Positions 46,366-55,610 of a stretch of DNA of 64,000 bases are shown piece by piece. The first letter of the stretch is position 1. Every line of letters starts with the position of its first letter. Source of the DNA: Streptococcus equinus ATCC 9812 (GTDB taxonomy: Bacteria; Bacillota; Bacilli; Lactobacillales; Streptococcaceae); NCBI RefSeq assembly GCF_000187265.1, contig NZ_GL698429.1, positions 414,629 through 478,628 on the forward strand. Reading direction: 5' to 3'. Under the pieces are notes generated by a model that was not told where the DNA came from, did not search any database, and worked only from the letters and a program-made list of their open reading frames with translations. The position numbers were made by a program, and so were the translations under genes.

Positions 46366-46385
46366 TTTATACCTCACTACTTTAT

Positions 46386-46393
46386 TATTCGAA
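46386..46393 (-). promoter_or_regulatory. Probable ComX (cin-box) promoter element of dprA
   Basis: TTCGAATA on the minus strand differs by one base from the cin-box TACGAATA and lies about 20 bases before the dprA start codon, directly after the maa terminator. Confidence 0.5.
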
Positions 46394-46395
46394 AA

Positions 46396-46417
46396 AAAGT
46401 CCTGAAAACAGGACTTT
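46396..46417 (-). terminator. Intrinsic terminator of the rbgA-rnhB-maa operon
   Basis: AAAGTCCTG / CAGGACTTT around TTTT, followed by T on the minus strand. Confidence 0.85.
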
Positions 46418-46434
46418 GTGAGATATTTTTGATA

Positions 46435-46986
46435 CTAATCTAATGTTTTTATGATTTTTGCAGGATTACCAGCAATAACGACGTTATCACCGAACGATTT
46501 TGTAACGACAGAACCTGCTCCTACGACGACATTATCACCTAGCGTAACACCAGGTAAGATTGTAACGCCTCCTCCAAGCCACACGTTGTCTCCAATAGTA
46601 ATTGGTGCGCCATATTCTAGACCAGAGATCCGTTCCTTGGCATCGAGCGGATGTAGAGGAGTCAGAAGTTGACAGTTCGGACCAAACATAGCATTGTCGC
46701 CAATATGAATCTCGCAGACATCTAACATTGTACAATTATAGTTTGCAAAGAAATTTTCGCCGATATAGATATTTGTTCCATAGTCACAAACAAAACGCTG
46801 TTCCATCAAGAGATTTTTTCCAGTAGCGCCGAACAGATTTTTAATAATCTCTTTTCGCTTGTCACGGTCGTCTTCGTTATTAAAAAGTGAAATTTGTTTA
46901 CGAGCGTGTAAACGCATAGCTACAAGTTCACTATCTCCAGCGTCATACAATTGACCAGCGAGCATTTTTTCTTTTTCGCTTAGCAT
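46435..46986 (-). CDS. maa: Maltose/galactoside O-acetyltransferase (hexapeptide repeat)
   Basis: A 183-residue left-handed beta-helix acetyltransferase. It begins with the Mac domain (EKMLAGQLYDAGDSELVAMR), has the family stretch FVCDYGTNIYIGENFFANYN, the catalytic His in LLTPLHPLDAKER, and hexapeptide repeats such as ITIGDNVWLGGGVTILPGVT. It acetylates maltose or similar sugars with acetyl-CoA. It overlaps the rnhB stop by one base, so it is the third gene of an rbgA-rnhB-maa operon. Confidence 0.9.
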   Translation of the reverse strand: MLSEKEKMLAGQLYDAGDSELVAMRLHARKQISLFNNEDDRDKRKEIIKNLFGATGKNLLMEQRFVCDYGTNIYIGENFFANYNCTMLDVCEIHIGDNAMFGPNCQLLTPLHPLDAKERISGLEYGAPITIGDNVWLGGGVTILPGVTLGDNVVVGAGSVVTKSFGDNVVIAGNPAKIIKTLD

Positions 46987-47765
46987 TAGCTCTCCTTTAA
47001 CATAGACTTGATTGGTTCAAATGTTTTACGGTGAATAGGTGTAATTCCGAGTTTTTTGAGCCCTTCAAGATGGTCTTTTGTTCCATAGCCCACATTTTTT
47101 TCAAAAGCGTAGCCAGGGTACTCTTTGGCATAATCAGCCATCATGCGGTCACGTGTTACTTTAGCAACAATAGATGCGGCAGCAATTGACAAAGAGTTGG
47201 CATCACCTTTAATCAGAGATTCTTGCGGAATATCTGTATCTAAATGCATAGCATCAATGAGAAGATAGTCTGGTCTTGTAACCTCTCCCTTTAATTGTTC
47301 AATTGCCTGTAACATACCGACTTTAGTTGCTTCGTAGATATTGATATCATCAATGACGTTGTTATCAATAACACCAATTCCCACTCCTAAAGCACGCGCA
47401 AGTACTTCTTCATAGATTTCTTCGTGATGCTTTTTAGGAATTTTTTTAGAATCGTTAAGATGCTTGATTTTACAATTTTTAGGAAGAATAACACAAGCTG
47501 TCACTACTGGTCCTGCTAGCGGGCCTCGACCAACTTCATCAATTCCGCCAATAGCTTGATAGCCTTGCTTGTAAAGTTCTTTTTCATAGCGCAGCATATT
47601 TTCCAAACGCAAATCTTCGTCAATATCAGCTTGAATGGCTTTTTTTCGCTGTGCTATCACTTTTTGAACTCCTGAACGGCTATCTGATTCGTAATCAAGC
47701 CAACGACTGTCATCAAGGCTATCGATAGCTGCTAGTGCTTCTTTTACTTCTTTAACGGTCGCCAT
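46986..47765 (-). CDS. rnhB: Ribonuclease HII
   Basis: A 259-residue enzyme. The catalytic Asp-Glu pair is in [20 protein letters not shown] near residue 77, a further Asp in [14 protein letters not shown] and another in the C-terminal region after [20 protein letters not shown]. The helical N-terminal ~70 residues are typical of Gram-positive RNase HII. It removes single ribonucleotides and RNA from DNA hybrids. It overlaps rbgA by 14 bases. Confidence 0.96.
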   Translation of the reverse strand: MATVKEVKEALAAIDSLDDSRWLDYESDSRSGVQKVIAQRKKAIQADIDEDLRLENMLRYEKELYKQGYQAIGGIDEVGRGPLAGPVVTACVILPKNCKIKHLNDSKKIPKKHHEEIYEEVLARALGVGIGVIDNNVIDDINIYEATKVGMLQAIEQLKGEVTRPDYLLIDAMHLDTDIPQESLIKGDANSLSIAAASIVAKVTRDRMMADYAKEYPGYAFEKNVGYGTKDHLEGLKKLGITPIHRKTFEPIKSMLKES

Positions 47766-48606
47766 TTTCGATTTCTCCTACGACATCTAAAGTGTAACGA
47801 CCGAGTTTACCTTCACGTACGTCTTTAACGAACAAAGCATAGAAACGGTCGTAGTCATCACGGAAACCTAGTTTTTGTGTCATTGCCATGATAATTTCAG
47901 GTGCTTCTTCTTCTAGGTCGATTCCTTTATAACGCTCACTTAAACGTTCTGGATAGTGTTCTTTGAAGAAATTAAGCCCGAAGATAGTTACTTCATCCAT
48001 TGGTAATAGTTGGTCTTTAATCGCACCTGTAAGAGCAAGTTTTAAACCAACGACTTCGTCTTCAAATTTTGGCCAAAGAATCCCAGGTGTGTCAAGGATT
48101 TCTAGGTCTTTATTAGATTTTAGCCACTGTTGTCCTTTAGTAACGCCTGGTTTATTACCAACGACAGCAATTTTCTTACCAGCCAAACGGTTCATCAGTG
48201 TAGATTTGCCAGCATTTGGAATTCCAATAATCATAGTACGTAGTGTTTCTTTTTGAATACCACGTTCACGTAATTTGGCTAGTTTATCAGCCATTAATGA
48301 TTTTGCGGCTTCAGTCACTAATTTAACTGTTGATTGTTCTTTTGAATTAACAGCTAGTGTTTTAATTCCTTGGCTCTCAAAATATTTGTGCCATTCTTTT
48401 GTGCGATTACTGTCAGCGAGATCTGCTTTATTTAAAATCATTAGTTTTGGTTTATCACCAACAATTTTTGTTAGCATTGGGTTTTGACTTGAAAGTGGTA
48501 AACGTGCATCCACTAAAATAGTCACGAAATCAACGTGTTTAATATTTTCCTGAACTTGTCGACGGGCTTTTGACATATGCCCTGGAAACCATTGAATAGT
48601 TGCCAT
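47752..48606 (-). CDS. rbgA: Ribosome biogenesis GTPase RbgA (YlqF)
   Basis: A 284-residue circularly permuted GTPase: G4 ([11 protein letters not shown]-like) comes first, then G1 in [20 protein letters not shown] and G3 in [12 protein letters not shown]. It begins [20 protein letters not shown], the family signature. It helps the late assembly of the 50S subunit. It leads the rbgA-rnhB-maa unit. Confidence 0.95.
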   Translation of the reverse strand: MATIQWFPGHMSKARRQVQENIKHVDFVTILVDARLPLSSQNPMLTKIVGDKPKLMILNKADLADSNRTKEWHKYFESQGIKTLAVNSKEQSTVKLVTEAAKSLMADKLAKLRERGIQKETLRTMIIGIPNAGKSTLMNRLAGKKIAVVGNKPGVTKGQQWLKSNKDLEILDTPGILWPKFEDEVVGLKLALTGAIKDQLLPMDEVTIFGLNFFKEHYPERLSERYKGIDLEEEAPEIIMAMTQKLGFRDDYDRFYALFVKDVREGKLGRYTLDVVGEIENGDR

Positions 48607-48662
48607 AAATTTTCTCTCCTTGATTAACGAATCTATATTTAGTATTTGACTATTATTTTCTA

Positions 48663-48676
48663 TTCACAATTGTGAA
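48663..48676. promoter_or_regulatory. Perfect 14-bp palindrome between divergent genes
   Basis: TTCACAATTGTGAA lies 57 bases upstream of rbgA and 144 bases upstream of the DUF4231 gene. It could be an operator; no regulator is suggested by context. Confidence 0.3.
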
Positions 48677-48819
48677 AATCTATCACGTAATATTATATCA
48701 TAAGTCTTTTTATTATGGGGAAAAGCCGAGAACTTACAGTACTCCTCCATTCTTGACTATCATATCTTAAGGCGATACAATGATATCAAATACGAAAAGA
48801 CTTATCTCAAGGAGATTAT

Positions 48820-49227
48820 ATGATTGATTGTAACGAAATGTCAGTAGAAACATATGTAACAGAACGTTTAGAAAAAGCTATCGATACATATAGCAAAAAA
48901 GCAAAATTCCATCGTGCATGGTTTATTGTATTTAAGGTTATTCAAATCATTGCACTTGCCCTAATTCCGATTTTAGCCAGTTTACCTATTCCTTGTTTTA
49001 AACTTTTGACTGTGATTATTTCGTCTATTGTACTTGTTCTTGAGGCGCTTATTGCTCTTTCAAGTCATAAAGAAAAATGGCAACTTTATCAAGAAACATC
49101 AAAAATGATTACTTCAGAAAAATTTGCTTTTCAAACTAAAGCTGGTCTTTATCAAAACAAAGATGATGATAATTGCTTTTCACTTCTTGTTGAACGTTGT
49201 GAAGCTATGATTAAGTATCGTGATTAA
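48820..49227 (+). CDS. DUF4231-family small membrane protein
   Basis: A 135-residue protein: a charged N-terminal part (MSVETYVTERLEKAIDTYSK), two hydrophobic segments (VFKVIQIIALALIPILASLP and LLTVIISSIVLVLEALIAL), and a charged helical end (SHKEKWQLYQETSKMITSEK). This matches DUF4231, whose function is not known although related proteins occur in SMODS/CBASS-type contexts. AAGGAG precedes the ATG. Confidence 0.75.
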   Translation: MIDCNEMSVETYVTERLEKAIDTYSKKAKFHRAWFIVFKVIQIIALALIPILASLPIPCFKLLTVIISSIVLVLEALIALSSHKEKWQLYQETSKMITSEKFAFQTKAGLYQNKDDDNCFSLLVERCEAMIKYRD

Positions 49228-49504
49228 AAAGGACCCCGTGTTTCATAAACATGGGGTCCTTTTTTTGATGCAAAAATAGTATTGGAACACTTAGCATCAA
49301 AAAATAATAAGGTAAAAAATGCCAATACGATGTCCTATGTGGATCTAAGTAGGTGACTATTAAAATAAATAAGCACCAAGATATCCAAAGTATGGTTACT
49401 AATTTACGCTTTTTCAGAATAAAATCTTTGAGTTTATTTTTCAATAACCTGATACTCCTTATTAAATCTCTTCTCAGAAATAATACGATGGTTGGTGCAA
49501 TCAA
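49211..49504 (-). CDS. Small membrane protein, possible immunity-like partner
   Basis: A 97-residue frame started by TTG 49504, with AGGAG six bases upstream. It has two or three hydrophobic segments (LVTILWISWCLFILIVTYLD and FLPYYFLMLSVPILFL) with a basic region between them. It follows the small peptide-like gene by nine bases. Its 3' end runs through the terminator hairpin, so the exact end is doubtful. Size, topology and place resemble a bacteriocin immunity protein, but there is no family match. Confidence 0.4.
   Translation of the reverse strand: MIAPTIVLFLRRDLIRSIRLLKNKLKDFILKKRKLVTILWISWCLFILIVTYLDPHRTSYWHFLPYYFLMLSVPILFLHQKKDPMFMKHGVLFNHDT
49226..49266. terminator. Bidirectional terminator between converging genes
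   Basis: AAAGGACCCCGTGTTT pairs with AAACATGGGGTCCTTT; T-runs lie on both sides. Confidence 0.85.
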
Positions 49505-49513
49505 GATAATCTC

Positions 49514-49755
49514 CTAATAGCCAATCTGATACATGCCATAACCAGTAAAGCCTCCGCCAAGACTTCCAACTGCACCAAGTTTAAAGTTTCTTGCTGTAGA
49601 AGGATTTAATCCTGCCATTAAAATACGTAAATGATTGTCTAGCCAATATAAATAATTCTTATCGAAAGCTTCCTTTACCCAATTTAGATAGCTTTCAACA
49701 TTTTCTTTACTGATTTTCCAAACATCAGCCACTTTTCTTTATAAATTACTTTCAT
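49514..49755 (-). pseudogene. Short peptide gene with Gly-rich end, probable one-base frameshift
   Basis: A strong site AAAGGAG precedes ATG 49755, reading MKVIYKEK. The frame is then lost in an A4 run near 49733; with one A restored it continues VADVWKISKENVESYLNWVK, then LNPSTARNFKLGAVGSLGGG and FTGYGMYQIGY, ~80 residues in total. Without the repair only a GTG start with no ribosome site is available. The Gly-rich end recalls bacteriocin-like peptides, but there is no double-glycine leader. The gene lies downstream of LytTR-type direct repeats. Confidence 0.45.
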
Positions 49756-49925
49756 ACTTCTCCTTTAACTCCCTTATAACTAAAAAATGAGTGCCACTAC
49801 TAGGCGTGTCAAAATAGTAATGACTAATAGTTTTTGAATACAATATTTGGTATCAGCGGACCAATCTGTCATTTGGACAATACAAACACATAGTTTTAAA
49901 ATTAGGCATGGAATTGTACGACATT

Positions 49926-49992
49926 AGTATACCAGATTTTTTTACTAATTGACGCAAATGTCGTAAACGGTCATTTTTTTGTCGCGAACGGT
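49926..49992 (-). promoter_or_regulatory. LytTR-type direct repeats with downstream -10 box
   Basis: On the minus strand ACCGTTCGCGAC (49981-49992) and ACCGTTTACGAC (49960-49971) start exactly 21 bases apart, two helical turns, the spacing of LytTR activator sites. TATACT (-10) lies at 49926-49931 with a poor -35, as expected for an activator-dependent promoter. The leader to the peptide gene would be ~165 bases. Confidence 0.55.
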
Positions 49993-49993
49993 A

Positions 49994-50028
49994 AAAAAAC
50001 AAGAGCCTTCAGCAAGACTCTTGTTTTT
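49994..50028 (-). terminator. Intrinsic terminator of the ABC-F gene
   Basis: AAAAACAAGAG / CTCTTGTTTTT arms with a 13-base loop; T-run on the minus strand. Confidence 0.85.
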
Positions 50029-50031
50029 ATT

Positions 50032-51570
50032 TTACATTAGTTCGTTAAAATCCCAAACTTCTGTCCAACCTTCATAGAAGTCAGGTTCGTGGCAAACCAT
50101 CAAAATACTTCCTTTGTATGCTTTCAAAGCGCGTTTAAGCTCTTCTTTGGCATCAACATCCAAGTGATTGGTTGGTTCATCGAGGACAAGAACGTTATTT
50201 TCACGATTCATAAGCAGACAGAAACGGACTTTAGCTTGCTCACCACCTGAAAGTACTTGAATTTGACTTTCAATATGTTTTGATGTTAAACCGCAACGAG
50301 CAAGAGCGGCACGTACTTCTGCTTGGTTTAAAGCAGGGAAAGCATCCCAGACAGCTTCAAGTGGTGTTTGGCGGTTACCAGCAGCAACTTCTTGCTCAAA
50401 GTAGCCGAGATCAATATAGTCACCACGTTCGACACTACCTGCTAATGGCGGAATGATTCCTAAAAGACTCTTAAGAAGAGTTGTTTTACCAATACCATTG
50501 GCACCGATGATAGCAACTTTTTGATTTCGTTCAAAAGTTAGGCTAAGTGGTTTTGTCAATGGACGGTCGTAACCAATTTCTAAATCTTGAGTTTGGAAGA
50601 TGAATCGGCTTGGCGTACGAGATTCTTTGAATTCAAATGAAGGTTTAGGTTTTTCAGCCTGCAATTCAATGCGATCCATCTTGTCTAATTTTTTCTGACG
50701 TGACATAGCCATATTACGTGTTGCAACACGCGCTTTGTTACGGTTAACGAAATCTTGCAAGTCAGCAATTTCTTTTTGTTGACGTTCGTATGCTGCTTCA
50801 AGCTGCGCTTTTTTCATAGCATAAACAGATTGGAAATTGTCGTAATCACCAGTATAGCGAACCAAGTCATGATTTTCTACGTGATAAACGATATTAATAA
50901 CATCATTTAAGAATGGAATATCGTGCGAAATCAAGACAAAAGCATTTTCATAGTTTTGAAGATAACGTTTCAACCATTCAATGTGCTCAGCATCAAGGTA
51001 GTTCGTTGGCTCATCAAGAAGCAAGATATCTGGTTTTTCAAGCAAAAGTTTTGCTAGTAGAACTTTTGTACGTTGACCGCCTGATAATTCGGTAACATCA
51101 GAATCCATCCCAAAATCCATAACACCAAGGGCACGTGCGACTTCGTCAATCTTGGCATCGAGCGTGTAAAAATCACGTGATTCTAGACGGTCTTGTAGTT
51201 CACCAACTTCTTCCATAAGTGCATCCATGTCAGCACCTTCATCTGCCATTGACATGTAAATATCATTGATACGAGCTTCTGTTTTGAATAGTTCGTCAAA
51301 AGCTGTGCGCAAGACGTCACGGACTGTCATACCAGCTTCAAGTACAGTGTGCTGATCAAGGTAACCTGCAGTTACATATTTTGACCATTCTACCTTTCCT
51401 TCATCAGGCTGTAAATGCCCAGTAACGATACTCATGAAGGTAGATTTCCCTTCACCATTTGCTCCGACAAGACCAATGTGTTCACCTTTTAATAATCGGA
51501 AAGACACATCTTCAAAAATTGTACGTTCACCAAAACCATGGCTTAAATGTTTAACTTCTAAAATACTCAT
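50032..51570 (-). CDS. ABC-F family ATPase (YbiT/YkpA-like)
   Basis: A 512-residue protein with two ABC domains and no membrane part. Walker A motifs are GANGEGKSTFMSI and GANGIGKTTLLKSL; signatures are LSGGQRTKVLLAKLL and LSGGEQAKVRFCLL; Walker B with DEPTNYLD and DEPTNHLD. The linker between them (~residues 240-310) is charged and helical. ABC-F proteins act on ribosomes at the E site; this subtype is a housekeeping form and is not known for drug resistance. Confidence 0.9.
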   Translation of the reverse strand: MSILEVKHLSHGFGERTIFEDVSFRLLKGEHIGLVGANGEGKSTFMSIVTGHLQPDEGKVEWSKYVTAGYLDQHTVLEAGMTVRDVLRTAFDELFKTEARINDIYMSMADEGADMDALMEEVGELQDRLESRDFYTLDAKIDEVARALGVMDFGMDSDVTELSGGQRTKVLLAKLLLEKPDILLLDEPTNYLDAEHIEWLKRYLQNYENAFVLISHDIPFLNDVINIVYHVENHDLVRYTGDYDNFQSVYAMKKAQLEAAYERQQKEIADLQDFVNRNKARVATRNMAMSRQKKLDKMDRIELQAEKPKPSFEFKESRTPSRFIFQTQDLEIGYDRPLTKPLSLTFERNQKVAIIGANGIGKTTLLKSLLGIIPPLAGSVERGDYIDLGYFEQEVAAGNRQTPLEAVWDAFPALNQAEVRAALARCGLTSKHIESQIQVLSGGEQAKVRFCLLMNRENNVLVLDEPTNHLDVDAKEELKRALKAYKGSILMVCHEPDFYEGWTEVWDFNELM

Positions 51571-51729
51571 TCTTTATTTACTTTCATTATTTTTTTGAAA
51601 AAATAGCAGAGCTTTATAGCCTGCTTCATACATAATCTTTTCAATTATAGCATGACTTTAAGAAGTAAAGCAATGACTTTATACCATTGAAAGCGCAAAA
51701 TAAAAAGCTCTTGTCAAAGAGCTTTTTAT

Positions 51730-52287
51730 TTATTCAGAAATGGTTTTGGTATGAGCGTGCTCATAATCAAAAACTTGTTTTAAAATTGGGTAAAGAATTG
51801 GAACTGAGATGACTGTCACTAATGCAGAGCCGAATGTTCCGCCAATTTTAACCAAAGCTGTCAAAAAGGCAACATTCAGTTGTAGACTACCAACCACACT
51901 GTTAATGATAGTATATTTAACCAAATTGCTGATGATTTTAGTAATAGCAGCTACAACACCAACGATAATAACGTTGTGTGCTTTAGTTTCAGAATGCATC
52001 AGCTTTTCAAAAACTAAATGAAGAACCAAGCATACTATCAAAGATTCTAAAATAGTAATCCAAACCTCAGCAGCGTACCCATTAATGACATCAAATAGTC
52101 CAAGACCAATTGAAGCTACCAAAGCTGCAATTTTTGAACCGAATAATAGTACAGCAACTACTACCAGTGCATTTCCAAAATGGACAAATTGTGCGCCCAG
52201 CGGAATTCTTAAGAATTGTACACTGATAAAAATCAAGGCTGAATAAAAACTAAGTTCAACAAGTTGACGTGTCGTAAGATTCTTCAT
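51730..52287 (-). CDS. pdxU: ECF transporter S component, probable vitamin B6 uptake (PdxU)
   Basis: A 185-residue membrane protein with about six helices and the ECF-S layout (RQLVELSFYSALIFISVQFL, then GNALVVVAVLLFGSKIAAL). It overlaps the pyridoxal kinase gene by four bases, and a PdxR-type regulator is divergent from both. In S. mutans PdxR controls a kinase plus transporter pair (pdxKU), so this is most likely the substrate-binding unit for pyridoxal or a relative. It would use the shared ECF energising module encoded elsewhere. Confidence 0.75.
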   Translation of the reverse strand: MKNLTTRQLVELSFYSALIFISVQFLRIPLGAQFVHFGNALVVVAVLLFGSKIAALVASIGLGLFDVINGYAAEVWITILESLIVCLVLHLVFEKLMHSETKAHNVIIVGVVAAITKIISNLVKYTIINSVVGSLQLNVAFLTALVKIGGTFGSALVTVISVPILYPILKQVFDYEHAHTKTISE

Positions 52288-53144
52288 ACTTTTTCCTCCA
52301 TTAATCGTTTGATGTTAAGCGCTAATTCTGGCAAAAATGGCTCGTAAGATAGTCCAAATCGCAAATCACGATTCAAGGCTAGAGTTCGTTCAAGTGCTTT
52401 ATCAATAAAGTCTAGCGCAACTTCTGCCACATCATCTAAAGATAAGTCATGAAAATAACCAGCTCCGAGAATTGCAGTTATTAAATCGCCAGTTCCAAAA
52501 AAGTGGTACGGGTAAGCTTTTGAAAAATGGTAAGTAATGTTGCCACTCTCACAATTAAAATGTGCAAGGCCGATTTTATCATCTTCAAAAGAGATACCCG
52601 TTAAAATAATGTGTTTATTATTGTACTTCACTAATGCTTGACACAGCTGCTCGATATCTGTCTTTGAATAATTCTCACTCAAGTAAGGTAAGTCTGTTAA
52701 CAAGCAAGCCTCAGTTAAATTAGGAGTAATAACGTCAGCGTCTTTGCAAAATTGCTTCATCTTTTCAACAAATGTTTCTTGATATCCAGCATATAAGCGA
52801 CCATTATCTGCCATAATCGGGTCAACAAATCGTGGTAATTGGTGGGTAAGAGCATATTCAGCTAGTACTTCCAATTGCTTTTGTGTTTTAAAATACCCTG
52901 TAATGATACCTTGGCAAGGAAAATCTAAATTATTCCATTGTTTAACGAAGTCTTCAATCGCTTGCGTTAAGTCTGAAATGTGAATGTCACTAAATCCACC
53001 TGTATGAGATGATAAAAGAACGGTTGGCATCGGAATAACTTCGATTTGACACGATGATAGTACCGGCAAAGCGCTAGACAAAGCTACTTTTCCTAAACCA
53101 ACAATATCGTTAGCAACGATTACAGATTTTGTGAGTTCTTCCAT
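52284..53144 (-). CDS. pdxK: Pyridoxal/pyridoxamine kinase
   Basis: Started at ATG 53144 (MEELTKSVIVANDIVGLGKV), 286 residues. The ribokinase-like fold is seen in HTGGFSDIHISDLTQAIEDF, VDPIMADNGRLYAGYQETFV, ADVITPNLTEACLLTDLPYL and the anion-hole motif FFGTGDLITAILGAGYF with the catalytic Asp. It phosphorylates vitamin B6 vitamers to trap them in the cell. It forms a two-gene operon with pdxU. Confidence 0.85.
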   Translation of the reverse strand: MEELTKSVIVANDIVGLGKVALSSALPVLSSCQIEVIPMPTVLLSSHTGGFSDIHISDLTQAIEDFVKQWNNLDFPCQGIITGYFKTQKQLEVLAEYALTHQLPRFVDPIMADNGRLYAGYQETFVEKMKQFCKDADVITPNLTEACLLTDLPYLSENYSKTDIEQLCQALVKYNNKHIILTGISFEDDKIGLAHFNCESGNITYHFSKAYPYHFFGTGDLITAILGAGYFHDLSLDDVAEVALDFIDKALERTLALNRDLRFGLSYEPFLPELALNIKRLMEEKV

Positions 53145-53281
53145 AATAAACAACTTTCTAATCTCATATAAAAAACAAATCAGCATGCTTGAAAAGGTTT
53201 TATATGAAAGTTTAAATATATTGTAAGAAAATTCAATTTATTATACAATAGGTATTATCTAAAACTGTATGGGGACAGAAT

Positions 53282-54547
53282 ATGGCAAGTAAATATCAAG
53301 AAATTATCACGTCACTCATTAATCAAATTGAAACTGGAAAGCTATCAAAAGGTGATAGAATTCCTTCCATTCGTAGCTTGAGCCGAACTTTTCACTGCAG
53401 CAAAGATACTGCTCTGCGTGCTTTGCTAGAGTTAAAATATCAAAATTATATTTATGCTGTTGAAAAAAGTGGCTATTATGTCCTTAAAAACAAACAACAG
53501 GAAGAAGCGCCCTTAAATCTCAGTTTAAGCGACTATAACAATATGGCGTATGAAGATTTTACGACTTGCTTAACAGAAACACTAGTTAATCGCGAAAATT
53601 ATCTGTTTAACTACTACTATCACCAAGAAGGGCTTCAAGAGTTCATTGATTCATTGCAAAAATACTTAGAAAAAAGTGCTATTTATGCTAAGAAGGAAGA
53701 TATTGTGGTCACTTCAGGGACTCAACAGGCGCTTTATATTCTATCGCAAGTGATTTTCCCAAATCAGAAAAAAACAATTTTGTTAGAACAACCGACCTAT
53801 CATCGTATGATTGAATTAGTGCAATCGCTTAACCTTCCCTACCAGACGATTAAACGTCATTTTAATGGCATTGATTTAGATGAACTCGAAGAATTATTTA
53901 AAAATGGCGACATTAAATTTTTCTACACAATCTCTCGCTTTTCAAATCCACTTGGTCTATCTTATTCAAATGTTGAGAAACAAAAAATTGTTGAACTAGC
54001 AAAACGCTATGACGTTTATATCATCGAAGATGATTATATGGGTGATTTTGCAAAAAGCACTGATTTACCTTTGCATTATTACGATACTTCAGATCATATT
54101 ATCTATCTAAAGTCATTTTCAATGACTATTTTTCCAGCTTTGCGTTTGGGGACTATTATCCTACCACGAACATTAACAAAAGCCTTCTTAAACCTCAAAA
54201 AAATGATTGACTACGATACAAATTTAATCATGCAAAAAGCTTTGTCACTTTATTTGGATAGTGGATTATTTGAAAAAAATGTCACTTATTTGAAGCAAGT
54301 ATTTCAAAAACAAATTTCCAAATCTCGTGAAGTACTTGAACAATTTCCAAATTTCCAGCATTACAATACATCGTTTCATGGAGTTGTTCTTGAATTACCA
54401 GAAAATCATCACCTTGGTAGCCTTATTTTTGCTGAGAAAATCAATTATTTAGAAGATAATTATATCGATATGTGCGAAAAACGATTTATTCGAATTTCAA
54501 ATGATGACAACCTTCAAAAAAATCTCGCTTTGATTGCTGACAAATAA
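53282..54547 (+). CDS. pdxR: PdxR-type MocR/GntR regulator with aminotransferase domain
   Basis: A 421-residue fusion. Residues 1-75 form a GntR winged helix-turn-helix (LSKGDRIPSIRSLSRTFHCS, KDTALRALLEL). The rest is a fold-type I aminotransferase domain with VVTSGTQQALYILSQVIFPN, IIEDDYMGDF and the PLP lysine in IYLKSFSMTIFPALRLG. MocR proteins bind PLP as effector. It is divergent from pdxK-pdxU with a 137-base shared promoter region, so it very likely controls them. Confidence 0.88.
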   Translation: MASKYQEIITSLINQIETGKLSKGDRIPSIRSLSRTFHCSKDTALRALLELKYQNYIYAVEKSGYYVLKNKQQEEAPLNLSLSDYNNMAYEDFTTCLTETLVNRENYLFNYYYHQEGLQEFIDSLQKYLEKSAIYAKKEDIVVTSGTQQALYILSQVIFPNQKKTILLEQPTYHRMIELVQSLNLPYQTIKRHFNGIDLDELEELFKNGDIKFFYTISRFSNPLGLSYSNVEKQKIVELAKRYDVYIIEDDYMGDFAKSTDLPLHYYDTSDHIIYLKSFSMTIFPALRLGTIILPRTLTKAFLNLKKMIDYDTNLIMQKALSLYLDSGLFEKNVTYLKQVFQKQISKSREVLEQFPNFQHYNTSFHGVVLELPENHHLGSLIFAEKINYLEDNYIDMCEKRFIRISNDDNLQKNLALIADK

Positions 54548-54589
54548 TATAAAAGCCACGGAAATTTTTCTGTGGCTTTTATATTCTAA

Positions 54590-55525
54590 TTAATAATCTG
54601 GACGTAGGACACCTGTAACGGTTTCTTTAGTTGCTTTTACATCTCCGTCGATAACAACGTCAATGATACGTTTGGCATCTTCTGGTGAGCAGCATACAAG
54701 CGGCAAACGTAAAGGACCAGTTTCAAACCCAAGGTAATTGAGTACAGCTTTGACAGGAGCTGGACTAGGGTATGAGAATAGAGCATTAACTTTTGGTATG
54801 AATTGACGCTGAATAGCTGCTGCTTTCTTAATATCATTATTTTCGATGGCAGTAAGCATTTCATGCATTTCGTCGCCACTGACATGTGATGCTACGGAAA
54901 TAACACCATCAGCACCAAGATTCATGGCATGGAAAGCATCTCCGTCTTCACCGGTGTAAATCAAGAAGTTTTCAGGTTTGTGCTCAATTAGGTAAGCCAT
55001 ATTAGCGAGGCTTGTGCATTCTTTAACACCAATGATATTTGGATGTTCAGCCAAACGAAGCAGTGTTTCAGGTGTCATTTCAACAACAACGCGACCAGGA
55101 ATGTTGTAGATAATGATTGGAAGGTCACTAGCATCGGCGATAGCTTTAAAGTGTTGATACATTCCTTCTTGTGAGGGCTTGTTGTAATAAGGGACGATTG
55201 CAAGCCCTGCAGCAAAACCTCCAAAGGCGGCAACTTCACGCGCAAATTCGATTGAATCTCGTGTATCATTTGTACCTACACCTGCAATCAAAGGTACGCG
55301 ACCTTTAACAATCTTTTGGACAGCTGCAAATAATTGCAATTCCTCGTCGTGAGTTAATGTTGGACTTTCTGCTGTTGTTCCTGCCAACAAAAGGGCATCT
55401 GTATGGTGTGTTAGCAAATGCTCGATGAGTTTTGGAAGAGCATCAAAATTAATTGAACCATCTGCGTTAAAAGGCGTAACCATCGCAGTAATAATTTTAA
55501 CATCTTTTAAATCTTCAATAGACAT
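54590..55525 (-). CDS. dapA: Dihydrodipicolinate synthase (4-hydroxy-tetrahydrodipicolinate synthase)
   Basis: A 311-residue TIM barrel. It has [20 protein letters not shown] near residue 45, [19 protein letters not shown] with the proton-relay Tyr, and the Schiff-base Lys in [17 protein letters not shown]. It condenses pyruvate with aspartate semialdehyde, the first step towards diaminopimelate and lysine. It follows asd by 85 bases on the same strand, the usual order, giving aspartate semialdehyde supply and use side by side. Confidence 0.96.
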   Translation of the reverse strand: MSIEDLKDVKIITAMVTPFNADGSINFDALPKLIEHLLTHHTDALLLAGTTAESPTLTHDEELQLFAAVQKIVKGRVPLIAGVGTNDTRDSIEFAREVAAFGGFAAGLAIVPYYNKPSQEGMYQHFKAIADASDLPIIIYNIPGRVVVEMTPETLLRLAEHPNIIGVKECTSLANMAYLIEHKPENFLIYTGEDGDAFHAMNLGADGVISVASHVSGDEMHEMLTAIENNDIKKAAAIQRQFIPKVNALFSYPSPAPVKAVLNYLGFETGPLRLPLVCCSPEDAKRIIDVVIDGDVKATKETVTGVLRPDY

Positions 55526-55610
55526 AATAACCTCTCTCTTTGCCTAAGATTTCAATACGCAATACAAATATGTCTCAAACCAGCTTCATGAGAAACTGGC
55601 TTGAGAATCA

